Assembly (NCBI GenBank): GCA_030403585.1
Contig: JAUEPE010000009.1
Coordinates: 124,001-188,000 of the forward strand
Source of the DNA: Frankia sp. RB7
GTDB lineage: Bacteria > Pseudomonadota > Alphaproteobacteria > Rhizobiales > Xanthobacteraceae
DNA: 64,000 bases
Direction of reading: 5' to 3'
Every line of letters starts with the position of its first letter. The stretch's first letter is position 1. The position numbers and the translations under genes were made by a program. The notes beneath the pieces were generated by a model that was not told the DNA's origin, made no database searches, and was given only the letters and a program-made list of their open reading frames with translations. Of this stretch, positions 46,268 through 55,956 are shown in pieces.

Positions 46268-47491
46268 ATGACCGCCCATTACGACGCCCTCGAGACGCGC
46301 GAGCCAGCGGCGCGCGAGGCCGAGCTGTTCGCCCGCCTGCCAGGCGTCCTGCGCAGCGCGATGAGCGCGCACGCCTATGCCGGGCGGCTGAAGCGCATCG
46401 ATCCCGCCTCGGTGACCTCTAGGACGGCGCTGGCGGGCCTTCCCGTACTGCGCAAATCGGAACTGCCCGCCCTGCACAAGGCCTCCCAGCCCTTCGGCGG
46501 GTTCGTGGCGGCCGCCCCGGGGTCGTTCGCCCGCCTCTTTACCTCCCCCGGCCCGATTTTCGAGCCGGAGGGGCGACAGGCCGATCCCTGGCGCGGCGCG
46601 CGAGCGCTGTTCGCGGCAGGGTTCCGCCCCGAGGACGTTGTGCTCAACACCTTCAGCTACCACCTCACCCCTGGCGGTTTCATCTTCGATTCATCGGCAC
46701 GTGCACTCGGCTGCGCCGTGATCCCGGCCGGGCCCGGCAATACGGAGCACCAATTCGAGCTGATCGAGGCCTACCGTCCGGTCGGCTACAGCGGTACGCC
46801 AGATTTCCTCAAGATCCTGCTAGATGCCGCCATAGCCGCAGGCCGCGATGTTTCCTCGATCAAGCGCGCGCTGGTCTCCGGCGCCGCCTTCCCGCCATCG
46901 CTCCAGGCCGAGATCAAGGCGCGCGGCATCGACGCCTTTCAGGCCTTCGGCACCGCCGATCTCGGCCTCATAGCATTCGAAACCGAGGCGCGCGACGGCA
47001 TGGTCGTGAACGAGGATCTGATCATGGAGATCGTCAAGCCCGGCACCGGCGATCCCGTGACGCCGGGCGACGTCGGCGAGATCGTCGTGACCTCGCTCGA
47101 TCCGCATCATCCCTGGATCCGGCTGGCGCTCGGCGACCTGACCGCGGCGTTGCCGGGCTCGAGCAAATGCGGCCGCACCAATATGCGCATCAAGGGCTGG
47201 ATGGGCCGCGCCGACCAGACCACCAAGGTCAAGGGCATGTTCGTCCGCCCCGAGCAGGTCGCCGAGATCGGCAAGCGCCATCCCTCGCTCGGCCGTCTGC
47301 GCCTGGTCGTCACGCGGCAGGGCGAGACCGATGCAATGACGCTGAAGGCCGAGGCGGACACTTCGGGCGATGCACTGCGCGAGGAGATCGCGAGCAGCCT
47401 GCGGGCCGTGACCAAGCTCGGTTGCGCCGTCGAGCTGGTCAGCCCCGGTGCGCTGCCGAACGACGGCAAGGTGATCGCGGATGAGCGGTAG
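46268..47491 (+). CDS. Phenylacetate-CoA ligase (PaaK)-like AMP-binding protein
   Basis: A 407-aa member of the PaaK branch of adenylate-forming enzymes. LPVLRKSELPALHKASQPFG is typical of the N-terminus. GTADLGLIAFETEARDGMVV fits the PaaK ATP-binding loop, and the C-terminal domain has MGRADQTTKVKGMFVRPEQ. It activates an aryl or other acid to a CoA thioester. No paa degradation genes are nearby. ATG 46268 lies 8 bp after GGAAAG; ATG 46241 is possible. Its end touches the fragment at 47511-47711. Confidence 0.83.
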   Translation: MTAHYDALETREPAAREAELFARLPGVLRSAMSAHAYAGRLKRIDPASVTSRTALAGLPVLRKSELPALHKASQPFGGFVAAAPGSFARLFTSPGPIFEPEGRQADPWRGARALFAAGFRPEDVVLNTFSYHLTPGGFIFDSSARALGCAVIPAGPGNTEHQFELIEAYRPVGYSGTPDFLKILLDAAIAAGRDVSSIKRALVSGAAFPPSLQAEIKARGIDAFQAFGTADLGLIAFETEARDGMVVNEDLIMEIVKPGTGDPVTPGDVGEIVVTSLDPHHPWIRLALGDLTAALPGSSKCGRTNMRIKGWMGRADQTTKVKGMFVRPEQVAEIGKRHPSLGRLRLVVTRQGETDAMTLKAEADTSGDALREEIASSLRAVTKLGCAVELVSPGALPNDGKVIADER

Positions 47492-47510
47492 TCTTTCGTT
47501 CGAATGTTGC

Positions 47511-47711
47511 CGACCGCGCGGTCTCGCACTGAAGGTGAGCGATGAATTCACCGTGCCGCTGTGCCGAGCCCACCACCGCGAACTGCACCAAACCACAAAG
47601 GAGGTTGAGTGGTGGTCAAGAGTTGGGATCGAGCCCCTGCAGTGCGCGCAAACATTGTGGAGCATTAGTCATGCCGCTAGCCCGCCTTCAGCTAGCACTG
47701 ACTCGGTTTAA
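47511..47711 (+). pseudogene. Truncated HNH-like (DUF968-type) protein fragment
   Basis: The frame from 47511 encodes RPRGLALKVSDEFTVPLCRA followed by HHRELHQTTKEVEWWSRVGI. This matches the C-terminal half of short HNH-type proteins I know from Bradyrhizobium, which start with a Cys-rich zinc half-site. That half is missing here, cut at the end of the PaaK-like gene, so the piece cannot fold alone. The last residues before the stop look random. The reading is from memory of the family and is not confirmed. Confidence 0.5.
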
Positions 47712-47779
47712 TCAAGAAGCCGAGCGAAAAGGGGCACACCAAATAACGAAACGAAGCCAATTCTTGTTCTCGAGACCTC

Positions 47780-48421
47780 GTGACCTCATTCCGACAAATT
47801 GAAGCCAACCGCCGCAACTCACAGCTCTCGACCGGACCGGTGACTGAGAAGGGGAAAAAGCGGTCACGGCGCAATGCGCTCCGCCATGGCCTGACGGCCG
47901 AGACGGTGATCGACACACTCGAAGATGCTAGCGACTACACGGCCTTTGAAATGGCCATCACGGCTGACTACAATCCGGAATCGGGCGTAGCACGGGAACT
48001 TGTACTACGACTGGCAAGTCTGCTTTGGCGGCTGCGTCGCGCTACGGCGATTGAGAGCGGTCTGTTCAAGATCCAGGCCCGGCAGTTGCTCCAATTCCGT
48101 CAAGGACGAAAGGCGCATCTACAGCGTCGTATGGTCATCGACACAATGTACCGCAACGCAATCTCCCATAATGACGATCTCCAAATGGAGCAGCCTGAGG
48201 CTACGAACGAGCAAGCTGTCTGTCCGGCTGGGGATCAAAACGCCGCATCTGATGATCTCACGCGCGCCTTCCTCCGCCTCTCCAACCTGCCGACCTATCC
48301 CCTTGACCGTCTGAGCCGCTATGAGGCCACACTCTGGCGTCAAGCATGTCAGATCATGATTTCCCTGCAATTGCTGGACCGACGCAAACTTTGGGATCGG
48401 GGAGGATTTCGACGGAGGTGA
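47780..48421 (+). CDS. Conserved hypothetical protein with RRNALRHGLT motif, 213 aa
   Basis: A 213-aa soluble, basic protein starting GTG-MTSFRQIEANRRNSQLSTGP. It contains the short motif RRNALRHGLTAETVI, which I recall from a multi-copy family of uncharacterised proteins in many bacteria and especially Bradyrhizobium. Residues about 70-115 are helical and Leu/Arg-rich (ELVLRLASLLWRLRRATAIE). No enzymatic motif is visible. It follows the truncated HNH-like fragment, an arrangement I associate with this family. Its codon mix looks less GC-biased than the neighbouring genes, suggesting transfer. Confidence 0.65.
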   Translation: MTSFRQIEANRRNSQLSTGPVTEKGKKRSRRNALRHGLTAETVIDTLEDASDYTAFEMAITADYNPESGVARELVLRLASLLWRLRRATAIESGLFKIQARQLLQFRQGRKAHLQRRMVIDTMYRNAISHNDDLQMEQPEATNEQAVCPAGDQNAASDDLTRAFLRLSNLPTYPLDRLSRYEATLWRQACQIMISLQLLDRRKLWDRGGFRRR

Positions 48422-48889
48422 CTGATACGTACAAGCCATCGAAAAATAAACTTTCTGCAGGAGCTGTGGAATGCAGCCCCGGCTCACTCGGCTGACTGAC
48501 ATCGTTAGACAGTGCTCACGGGCGATCGAGGGTATGCCGCTCACATCATCAAGTCTTGCACTGGCACGGCGACGAAAAGAGGGTGGTGGGCGAACATGCA
48601 GATATCCCAACGTTGCCGGCAAATTCCATGAGCATAAGCAACCGGCCAGCCGAGCGATCCTCGCTCCGAAGAAAAGAGTTATCCGGGGCATGCGGGAGTC
48701 AAGTACAGGCGGGTACTTTACGCCAGACCGCGGGCTTTTTTAATTGTCTTCTCCCTCCACACGCACGCCCGCAATCCGTTGACAACGCTATCTAATTCCC
48801 TTGCGCACAACTGGGGGCGGCAGTAAAGACCCACAGCGGTGAATGCACACGCGCGCGCTGCCCACAAAAGTCGATAGTCCGGTAAAGCC
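48422..48889. other. Intergenic region, 468 bp, upstream of gmd
   Basis: No convincing gene is seen. There is a 6-bp hairpin AAGTAC / GTACTT (48701-48706 with 48713-48718) followed by CGGGCTTTTTT near 48732, which could end transcription from the left. A TTGACA box (48779-48784) may belong to the gmd promoter, but no good -10 box lies at the proper spacing. The composition is mixed and lower in GC. Confidence 0.4.
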
Positions 48890-49975
48890 ATGAATGCCAT
48901 ACATGCCCGATCGCGGATTGCTTTGATCACCGGCGTCACCGGCCAGGATGGTGCCTATTTGGCCGAGCATCTCTTGTCGCTGGGCTATGTCGTGCACGGC
49001 ATCAAGCGGCGTTCGTCCTCGTTCAACACCGCGCGCGTCGACCATCTCTACCAGGATCCGCATGTCGGCAACGTGCCGTTCCTGATGCATTACGGTGACA
49101 TGACGGATTCTACCAATCTGATCCGCCTGATGCAGCAGATTCGGCCGACCGAGATCTATAATCTTGCGGCGCAAAGCCATGTCGCTGTCAGCTTCGAGAG
49201 TCCCGAGTATACCGCCAACGCCGACGGTATCGGCGTGCTGCGTCTGCTCGAAGCGATCCGCATCCTCGGCATGGAGAAGCAGACGCGGTTCTACCAGGCC
49301 TCGACCTCCGAGCTCTATGGCCTGGTGCAGGAGGTCCCGCAGAAGGAGACCACGCCTTTCTATCCGCGTTCGCCTTATGGCGTCGCAAAACTCTACGGCT
49401 ACTGGATCACCGTAAACTATCGCGAAGCCTATGGCATGTTCGCGAGCAACGGAATCCTGTTCAACCACGAGAGCCCGATCCGCGGCGAGACGTTTGTCAC
49501 CCGCAAGATCACCCGCGGCGTGGCGCGCATCGAGGTCGGGCTCGAGCAGACGCTCTATCTCGGTAATCTCGAGGCCAAGCGCGACTGGGGTCATGCCAGG
49601 GACTACATCGAGGGCATGCACATGATCCTGCAGGCCGACAAGCCCGACGATTTCGTGCTCGCCACCGGCGAGACGCGCTCGGTGCGCGAGTTCGTCGAGC
49701 TGTCGTTCGCGCAGGTCGGCCGTCGCCTCGAGTGGCGGGGCGCAGGCGTCGACGAGACCGGAATCGATGCCAAGAGCGGCAAGACGGTGGTGAAGATCGA
49801 TCCGACCTATTTCCGCCCGACCGAGGTCGATCTTCTCATCGGCGACGCCAGCAAGGCGCGCGAGGTGCTCGGCTGGAAGCCGAAGCGGACCTTTACGCAG
49901 CTTGTCGAAGAGATGATGGCTAGCGATCTGGCCGAGGCGAAACGGGACATTGCAAATGGCAAGCGCACCGTTTGA
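48890..49975 (+). CDS. gmd: GDP-mannose 4,6-dehydratase
   Basis: A 361-aa extended SDR that makes GDP-4-keto-6-deoxy-mannose. It has [20 protein letters not shown], the [11 protein letters not shown] block, the TSELYG segment and the catalytic [10 protein letters not shown] (YxxxK). This is the first step toward GDP-L-fucose, colitose or rhamnose. Its stop overlaps the GDP-fucose synthase start by 20 bp. It opens the second polysaccharide locus. Confidence 0.96.
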   Translation: MNAIHARSRIALITGVTGQDGAYLAEHLLSLGYVVHGIKRRSSSFNTARVDHLYQDPHVGNVPFLMHYGDMTDSTNLIRLMQQIRPTEIYNLAAQSHVAVSFESPEYTANADGIGVLRLLEAIRILGMEKQTRFYQASTSELYGLVQEVPQKETTPFYPRSPYGVAKLYGYWITVNYREAYGMFASNGILFNHESPIRGETFVTRKITRGVARIEVGLEQTLYLGNLEAKRDWGHARDYIEGMHMILQADKPDDFVLATGETRSVREFVELSFAQVGRRLEWRGAGVDETGIDAKSGKTVVKIDPTYFRPTEVDLLIGDASKAREVLGWKPKRTFTQLVEEMMASDLAEAKRDIANGKRTV

Positions 49976-50927
49976 GCTGAAGGGCAAAAGCGTCTACGTC
50001 GCCGGCCATCGCGGCATGGTAGGCAGTGCTATTGTGCGCCGGCTCGCACGGGAGGACGTGAAGCTCGTCACGGTGGACCGGCGCGAGGTCGATCTCTGCA
50101 ACCAGGCCGCGGTGTTCGACTGGTTCGCGAAGGTGCGGCCGCAGGTGATCTTCCTCGCTGCGGCAAAAGTCGGCGGCATCGTCGCCAACAACACGCTGCG
50201 CGCCGAGTTCATCTACGACAACATCGCGAGCGCCGCGAACGTGATCCAGGCCGCGCATGTGAACCGCGCCGAGAAGCTGATGTTCCTCGGCTCGTCCTGC
50301 ATCTATCCGAAGCTCGCACCGCAGCCCTTGCGCGAGGACACCGTGTTGACCGGCCTGTTGGAGCCGACCAACGAGCCTTATGCGATTGCCAAGATCGCCG
50401 GCATCAAGATGGCGGAGGCCTATCGCAGCCAGTATGGCAGCGACTTCATCAGCGTGATGCCGACCAATCTCTACGGCCCCGGTGACAATTATCATCCTGA
50501 ACTGAGCCACGTCGTCGCCGCGCTGATCCGCCGCTTTCACGAGGCGAAACTGTCGGGCGCGAACAGCGTCGCGGTCTGGGGCACAGGCACGCCAAGGCGC
50601 GAGTTCCTCTATGTCGACGACATGGCGGATGCCTGCGTGCACCTGATGAAGACCTATTCCGGCACGGATCTGATCAATATCGGCACCGGCGAGGACATCG
50701 CCATCGCCGAGTTCGCCCGCGTGGTTGCCGAGATTGTCGGCTATCGCGGAGCGATCGTTTCCGACACGTCACGTCCCGATGGAACGCCACGCAAGCTGCT
50801 CGATGTCAGTCGCCTCGACAAGCTCGGTTGGCGCGCGACGACCTCGCTTGAGGACGGTCTTCGCCGGGCTTACAACGCCTATCAGGCGGAAAGCCTGACC
50901 AGCGGCGCTTTAAAACCGCAAGCCTGA
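49956..50927 (+). CDS. fcl: GDP-L-fucose synthase
   Basis: A 323-aa SDR performing the epimerase and reductase steps from GDP-4-keto-6-deoxy-mannose to GDP-L-fucose. [18 protein letters not shown] opens the cofactor site, and [13 protein letters not shown] and [11 protein letters not shown] (YxxxK) are diagnostic. ATG 49956 gives 323 aa; TTG 49950 would add two residues. It overlaps gmd by 20 bp, so the pair is translationally coupled. Fucose is a likely sugar of the polymer built here. Confidence 0.95.
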   Translation: MASAPFELKGKSVYVAGHRGMVGSAIVRRLAREDVKLVTVDRREVDLCNQAAVFDWFAKVRPQVIFLAAAKVGGIVANNTLRAEFIYDNIASAANVIQAAHVNRAEKLMFLGSSCIYPKLAPQPLREDTVLTGLLEPTNEPYAIAKIAGIKMAEAYRSQYGSDFISVMPTNLYGPGDNYHPELSHVVAALIRRFHEAKLSGANSVAVWGTGTPRREFLYVDDMADACVHLMKTYSGTDLINIGTGEDIAIAEFARVVAEIVGYRGAIVSDTSRPDGTPRKLLDVSRLDKLGWRATTSLEDGLRRAYNAYQAESLTSGALKPQA

Positions 50928-50949
50928 GCAGCAAGGATCGCGCTTACAT

Positions 50950-52158
50950 ATGGCGACCTCCGAAAAGCTGATCATCGCGGCCCAGTTCTATCCGCCCGAC
51001 GCGACCACGACTGCGGTTTATGTCGGCAAGATCGCCAGAAGCCTCGCAGCGGATCGACAGGTCCTCGTAATCTCGGCGACACCAGGCTCGCGGACTGAGG
51101 GGCAAGCCGGCAAGCCCGAGGTCGTCGAGCTCAAGAGTTGGAATCCGCGCAAGTCGGCGATCGTCCAGCGCGCCGCAGCGATCTGTTTGCTTGCGGCCCA
51201 GATGTTCTTCTCGGTCCTGCGGCGTGCAAGGTCGGGCGACATCGTATTCTGCGTCACCACGCCTTTCACCCTGCCCTACACCGTGCTCCTCGCCGCCAGA
51301 CTGCGGGGCGCGAAGACCATGCTCTTGATCTATGATCTCTATCCCGAGGCGCTCGAGGCCGCCGGCCTGGTCCGCTCCAACTCGCTGGCTGTCCGCCTCA
51401 TTCGCTTTGCCAATACGCTTCTGTTCCGGCGCCTCGATGCTATCGTCGTGATCGGACGCGACGTGCCGCCGCTGATCGAAAAATATCGCGGTGTCACCCC
51501 AGAGCAGCTTCGCTACATTCCGAACTGGGCGCTGGTCCCCATTGGCTATCGAGAGATCGACCCGGCCAGCCGCTTCCGTGCGCCGGATTCGTCTAGGTTC
51601 TTCGTCGGCCTCTCCGGAAATCTCGGCTTCACACACGATCCCGTCACGGTCTTCGAAGCGGCCCGCCTTTTGCAAGACCAGAACGAGATTCATTTCATCT
51701 TGTCCGGATGGGGCGTTGGCTGGGCCACGCTCAACGACCTCTACGCCAAGGACCGACTCGAGAATGTCACGATCCTGAAACCTGTTCCCGAAGATGAACT
51801 CGTAGAACTTCTATCTGCGGCCGATGTTTGGGTTATTCCTTATCACCGGCACGTCGCTGGCGTCTCGATCCCCAGCCGCCTCTATAACATCCTGGCGATC
51901 GGGCGACCTATCGTCATCACCTCAGAAGCCAGTTCCGAAGGCGCGCTCGTGCTCAGCGAAGAAGCGATCGGATGGGTCGTTCCGCCGGAAGATCCCAATG
52001 AGCTCGCGCGTGCAATCCGCGCGGCGGCCGACGATCGGCTCGCGACGATGGACAAGGGCGTTCGTGCGGCTGGCATCGCCGAGAAATATCGCGAGGACAT
52101 CGCCCTTGCTCGCTATCGCCAGGCCGTGAGCGACGTCAGCCAGGCTGCGCGCCGCTGA
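50950..52158 (+). CDS. Glycosyltransferase, GT4 family (WbuB-like), paralogue of 17-1237
   Basis: A 402-aa GT-B transferase. Blocks AAQFYPPDATTTAVYVGKIA, RYIPNWALVPIGY, GLSGNLGFTHDPVTV and SRLYNILAIGRPIV parallel those of the protein at 17-1237 throughout its length. A hydrophobic segment near residues 80-110 suits membrane association. It follows fcl by 22 bp, so a fucosyltransferase or related role is plausible. The duplication suggests that both polysaccharide loci use a similar acceptor. Confidence 0.85.
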   Translation: MATSEKLIIAAQFYPPDATTTAVYVGKIARSLAADRQVLVISATPGSRTEGQAGKPEVVELKSWNPRKSAIVQRAAAICLLAAQMFFSVLRRARSGDIVFCVTTPFTLPYTVLLAARLRGAKTMLLIYDLYPEALEAAGLVRSNSLAVRLIRFANTLLFRRLDAIVVIGRDVPPLIEKYRGVTPEQLRYIPNWALVPIGYREIDPASRFRAPDSSRFFVGLSGNLGFTHDPVTVFEAARLLQDQNEIHFILSGWGVGWATLNDLYAKDRLENVTILKPVPEDELVELLSAADVWVIPYHRHVAGVSIPSRLYNILAIGRPIVITSEASSEGALVLSEEAIGWVVPPEDPNELARAIRAAADDRLATMDKGVRAAGIAEKYREDIALARYRQAVSDVSQAARR

Positions 52159-52252
52159 GCGGCTTCGGACTGCGGCAGAGAAAATGGACAGCAACGGCCA
52201 AAAGGTATAGCTCTTCGCACTCGATGCAATCTTTGGTAGAGATGCAACCGAT

Positions 52253-52675
52253 ATGAGACCGATCATAGTCGCGTTCGCAACTGTCGCGGCGTACCTTCCA
52301 ATTGCGTGGTATCTGGACGCAACGTACAAGCAATCGCCCGATCCCGACGTGCTGCGCGGGCCTTTTACCCAGATTGGCAGCCACGCTTACGTGACTTACC
52401 GCAAGATTGCGGGAGCAAAAGGCGATACGTCTACCGAGCCGCGCCGCGCGACGCTAGAGCTGACCGAGAATGGCAAGGCACTCGGGCCCGCCCACGTCCT
52501 GCGATCTCTAGTCGATACACTGGGCGGCAGTTATATTTTTCTTCAGACGGGCGCGGATCCGCCGGTGCTTATATTCTCAACGTCCGACAACTCCGATCCC
52601 AACACAAATGGGCGGGTCTATCGGGCCACCGATCCAGACGCCCGCGCCCCTTACGAAGCGCAGCGCCGCCGCTAG
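52253..52675 (+). CDS. Hypothetical protein with one N-terminal membrane segment, 140 aa
   Basis: A short protein with a hydrophobic N-terminus (IIVAFATVAAYLPIAWYL), either a signal anchor or an uncleaved signal. A small polar domain follows, with repeated strand-like segments (ATLELTENGKALGP, SYIFLQTGADPPVLIFSTS). I do not recognise the family. Its position between two glycosyltransferase genes suggests an envelope or polysaccharide role. A 7-bp hairpin (52680-52686 with 52693-52699) begins 5 bp after its stop. Confidence 0.55.
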   Translation: MRPIIVAFATVAAYLPIAWYLDATYKQSPDPDVLRGPFTQIGSHAYVTYRKIAGAKGDTSTEPRRATLELTENGKALGPAHVLRSLVDTLGGSYIFLQTGADPPVLIFSTSDNSDPNTNGRVYRATDPDARAPYEAQRRR

Positions 52676-53133
52676 CCTTCGTTGGCACTTGAGCCAACGC
52701 TCGCCTTTCGATTTGACTCCAGCCGACGCCGCGTTCCCTGCGCGGCGCCCGCTGCGAAAAGCTTTCTACTGGGGCGTCCCAGTGCTAGACGAGCTCCGTC
52801 GGTTCCTTGGTTACCCGCAACCGTGTTGGTCTTAAGCACGGGATACCACTGTTCGTGAAACTCAAGGTGATGTTACCTGACGCCGCCGCGTTGTTGAGGG
52901 CGATTGGCCAGGATGGACCGTCGGATAGAACGTCAATGGCCAGCGTTCCACAACCGGCATTGAAAGCCTGCATCAGGACTGTGCTATGTCGCCATATCCA
53001 GCCTTAATGCTTGACAATTAAAGGGTAAATTCGAAACATGCGGCAGCCCTGCAACCAGTGCGCGCCAGCCGCGGCGCGAGCAATCTGATGAACGGTGACG
53101 TCACCGGTCGAATGAACGACACGCGCGAGCGCC
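52676..53133. other. Intergenic region, 458 bp, before the GT-C gene
   Basis: A 7-bp hairpin CGTTGGC / GCCAACG (52680-52699) directly follows the preceding gene and may be a weak terminator. The rest holds only short open frames without ribosome-binding sites or recognisable protein similarity. It may contain the promoter for the operon starting at 53134, but I see no strong box. Confidence 0.4.
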
Positions 53134-54801
53134 ATGTCATCGTCTAGCACAGCAACGATAGCCGAGCGCTCCGCGTGGATTCGCGGATCAATCGCGGATC
53201 CAGCCGATCGCCTATTTATTTCCGCCGTAGTCATCTGGCTGATCCAGGCCGCCTACATGATCGGACATGTCGACAGCTGGCTCGACGAGGGTCTCTACCT
53301 GATCAAGTCGGCGGAATATTTCAGCGGCCGTATTCAACCATACTCGCTTGACGACGCGACCGCCTATCCGCCGCTGTATTTTTACGTGCTGGGAGCGGCC
53401 CAATGGCTCTTTGGTCAAGGACACCTGACGGGGCGCCTTCTGTCCATCCTGCTCTCCGTGTGCACGCTCGTCCTGCTTCGTACGGCCGCCGATCGATGCC
53501 TCCACAGCCGCACAGCCGCCGCGCTTGCGGTGCTCATCTATGCCGCAAATCCGATGATCGTCGCTTACATGTCAACCGCGACGCCTTATTCTATAATCAC
53601 CCTTCTGACGCTGGCATCGTTTCTGGTCACCACGGAAACCAAGCCGCTCCACCCGCTACTGCAGACGGTGATGATGGGGGCGCTTGCCGCCGCGCTTGTC
53701 CTGATCAGGCTTAACTTGGTGATCACGCTGCCGATGTTTGCGGCGCTACACCTGCTGGTCAGAGGTGACGCGACAAAACGTGCCCTTGCCACGCTGATCG
53801 GAGCCGGGCTGGTGGTGGGCGCGTGTCTTGCCTTCAGCGTCGCGGTTTTCGGGCAGGGCCTGTTCGAGACGCTTACGTTCTTGCCCGGCCTCTCTCAAAT
53901 TCTGTGGCGCTTCACCGATGTCGGCACCCAGATGCACGACGTGCTGACGCTCACGCGTTCGCCGACCGACCTACAGTTCAGTTGGGCTACCGTTCGTGAA
54001 GTCGTGAACCGCTACTTCCTGCAACTTTATCCGGTACTGCTTCTGCCCGCTATTCCGGGCGGGTTGATCAGCGTGGTTCAGATCCGCCGGTTGCCGCTTG
54101 TCAGCTTCTGCGCAGTGTATTTCGGCGTCATGACGCTCGTGCATCTCTTCGGCTCCCAGAGCTATTGCCCGCCTTGTCTGATGGCCTACGCGAACTACTT
54201 CCTGCCGTTTGCTGCGATTCCAGCCTCCCTTTTTCTCATGACTGTTAGTGCGAGCTTTCCTGCTTCGACGGCCAAGGCAGGACTGATCCTGTTCGTCTTG
54301 GCCGCAAACTCCTACGCCGCCTCGAAGAGCAGGCTCGGAATGTTGATTCCCAATTGGTGGTCGAATCCGATTGTTAGCGTGAAGTCGCTCGCGCGATCGC
54401 TCAAGCCGCTGCTGCCGGACGGACGCATCCTCGTCTTCTCGAGCAAGTACCAACCCGTGCAGGCAGTCTGGCTCGCAGGCCGGTTCGTCGAACCTTATAG
54501 CATCAGCTTGTTTCCCAATCTGCGCGAGCCTCTAGATGGTCTCGATCCGAACGCACAAGCGAAGGCACGCCACGCATTGCAGACGCGCGGATTTCGCGAC
54601 ACGACAGCCCTGGTCGACGATTTGAAACGGCCCGCGGCTGCGGTCGTCCTGCAGGAAGAGCCTCCACTGGGTGATACACTCGCACAGTATCTCGGCAAAC
54701 CCAACGCCGAGCAGGTCGAAAGCAGGCTTCACGACCGTTACAGTAAAGTCGGCGAGGCATCCGAGGGCAACGCCACCTTTTCCGTCTGGCTGCCGAAATA
54801 A
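53134..54801 (+). CDS. Membrane glycosyltransferase, GT-C fold (PMT/ArnT-like)
   Basis: A 555-aa polytopic protein with about eleven to twelve helices. The first periplasmic loop has HVDSWLDEGLYL with the Asp-Glu pair of GT39/GT83-type enzymes, and TAYPPLYFYVLGAAQWLFGQ is typical of this group. Such enzymes use polyprenyl-phosphate sugars to decorate periplasmic glycans or proteins. The C-terminal 160 residues are soluble and periplasmic. ATG 53134 has only weak upstream ribosome-binding features. It is 4 bp before the following GT4 gene. Confidence 0.78.
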   Translation: MSSSSTATIAERSAWIRGSIADPADRLFISAVVIWLIQAAYMIGHVDSWLDEGLYLIKSAEYFSGRIQPYSLDDATAYPPLYFYVLGAAQWLFGQGHLTGRLLSILLSVCTLVLLRTAADRCLHSRTAAALAVLIYAANPMIVAYMSTATPYSIITLLTLASFLVTTETKPLHPLLQTVMMGALAAALVLIRLNLVITLPMFAALHLLVRGDATKRALATLIGAGLVVGACLAFSVAVFGQGLFETLTFLPGLSQILWRFTDVGTQMHDVLTLTRSPTDLQFSWATVREVVNRYFLQLYPVLLLPAIPGGLISVVQIRRLPLVSFCAVYFGVMTLVHLFGSQSYCPPCLMAYANYFLPFAAIPASLFLMTVSASFPASTAKAGLILFVLAANSYAASKSRLGMLIPNWWSNPIVSVKSLARSLKPLLPDGRILVFSSKYQPVQAVWLAGRFVEPYSISLFPNLREPLDGLDPNAQAKARHALQTRGFRDTTALVDDLKRPAAAVVLQEEPPLGDTLAQYLGKPNAEQVESRLHDRYSKVGEASEGNATFSVWLPK

Positions 54802-54805
54802 GATC

Positions 54806-55954
54806 ATGCGCATTCTCGAAATGAATTACGAGTTTCCCCCGGTGGGTGGGGGTGGTGGCAAGGCGACCGAGGATCTGGCCGCGGAGCTTTCGAAACTCGG
54901 ACACTCGATCCGTGTCTTGACCGCCCGACAGGGCAATCTGCCGCGACTTGAAACCAACGCGGGATTCGAGGTCGAGCGAATATTCGCGTTTCGCAGAGAG
55001 CGCGACCGCTGCTCCGTCTGGGAGATGATCGGCTATATCTTAATGGCCGTGCCAGCCGGGCTGAGATCGGTCCGCAAGTTTCGTCCTGACGCAATCCACG
55101 CTCATTTCGCAGTGCCGACCGGTTTTGCGGCGTGGCTGGTTGCGACGCTCTCCAGAACACCTTACGTGCTGACGGCACATCTTGGCGACGTTCCTGGCGG
55201 CACTCCCGAGCAGACCGACAAGTTCTTCCGTGTCATGAAACCGCTCACGAGGCCGATCTGGCATCACGCCGCCGCTATCACGGCCGTCAGTTCGTTCGTC
55301 GCCCGCCTCGCACGCGACGCCTACGGGCTTGAGGCCATCGTCATTCCGAACGGCGTGGATGTTGAAAAGTCCCCTGCGATACCGCACGCACCCGGAGAGA
55401 CCATCAAACTAATCTTCGCGGGGCGCATGGTAGCGCAGAAAAATCTGGCCTGGGGATTGGATCGGCTCGCGGCGATCAAGGACCGGAACTGGACGCTCAA
55501 TCTGTTCGGTGATGGCCCGAGCAAAGCAGCGCTCGAACGACAGTGTGCAGCGCTCGGCCTTGCGGATCGCGTGACGTTCCACGGCTGGGTTACGCCAGAA
55601 GACGTCGATCTGGCGATGTCAGCGTCCGACATATTGTTCATGCCCTCGCTAAGCGAGGGGCTTTCTCTTGTCGCAGTCAACGCTTTAGCGCGCGGGCTCG
55701 CGCTTGCCTGCTCGCAAATCGAGGGTTTTGCCGAGGTGCTCGTCGAGAACGAGAACGGGGTGTCGGCGCCACTCGACGATGCCGGCGGGTTCGAACGGGC
55801 CCTCGGACGTCTTCTGGATGACAGAGATCGATTATTTCGGATGAAACTCGCCAGCAGGGCTAAGGCGGCCTCGTTCGATCGCAGGGCGATCGCGGCCCGC
55901 TACGAGCATGTGCTGCAATCGGCGGTCTCCAAGTTTAGCGAAGGGCGCAACTGA
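54806..55954 (+). CDS. Glycosyltransferase, GT4 family
   Basis: A 382-aa GT-B transferase starting MRILEMNYEFPPVGGGGGKA. The donor domain has LIFAGRMVAQKNLAWGLD, and SLSEGLSLVAVNALARG carries the E-x7-N variant of the usual E-x7-E pair, which is a small departure from canonical GT4. ATG 54806 was chosen because it begins the first strand; it lies 4 bp after the GT-C stop. It is 2 bp upstream of the pyruvyl transferase gene. Confidence 0.85.
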   Translation: MRILEMNYEFPPVGGGGGKATEDLAAELSKLGHSIRVLTARQGNLPRLETNAGFEVERIFAFRRERDRCSVWEMIGYILMAVPAGLRSVRKFRPDAIHAHFAVPTGFAAWLVATLSRTPYVLTAHLGDVPGGTPEQTDKFFRVMKPLTRPIWHHAAAITAVSSFVARLARDAYGLEAIVIPNGVDVEKSPAIPHAPGETIKLIFAGRMVAQKNLAWGLDRLAAIKDRNWTLNLFGDGPSKAALERQCAALGLADRVTFHGWVTPEDVDLAMSASDILFMPSLSEGLSLVAVNALARGLALACSQIEGFAEVLVENENGVSAPLDDAGGFERALGRLLDDRDRLFRMKLASRAKAASFDRRAIAARYEHVLQSAVSKFSEGRN

Positions 55955-55956
55955 CA

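Noticed and set aside
52785..52973. Minus-strand 62-aa frame in the 458-bp gap before the GT-C gene
   Set aside because: It contains a strand-like stretch but has no ribosome-binding site, no signal peptide and no family resemblance, so it was left out as chance.
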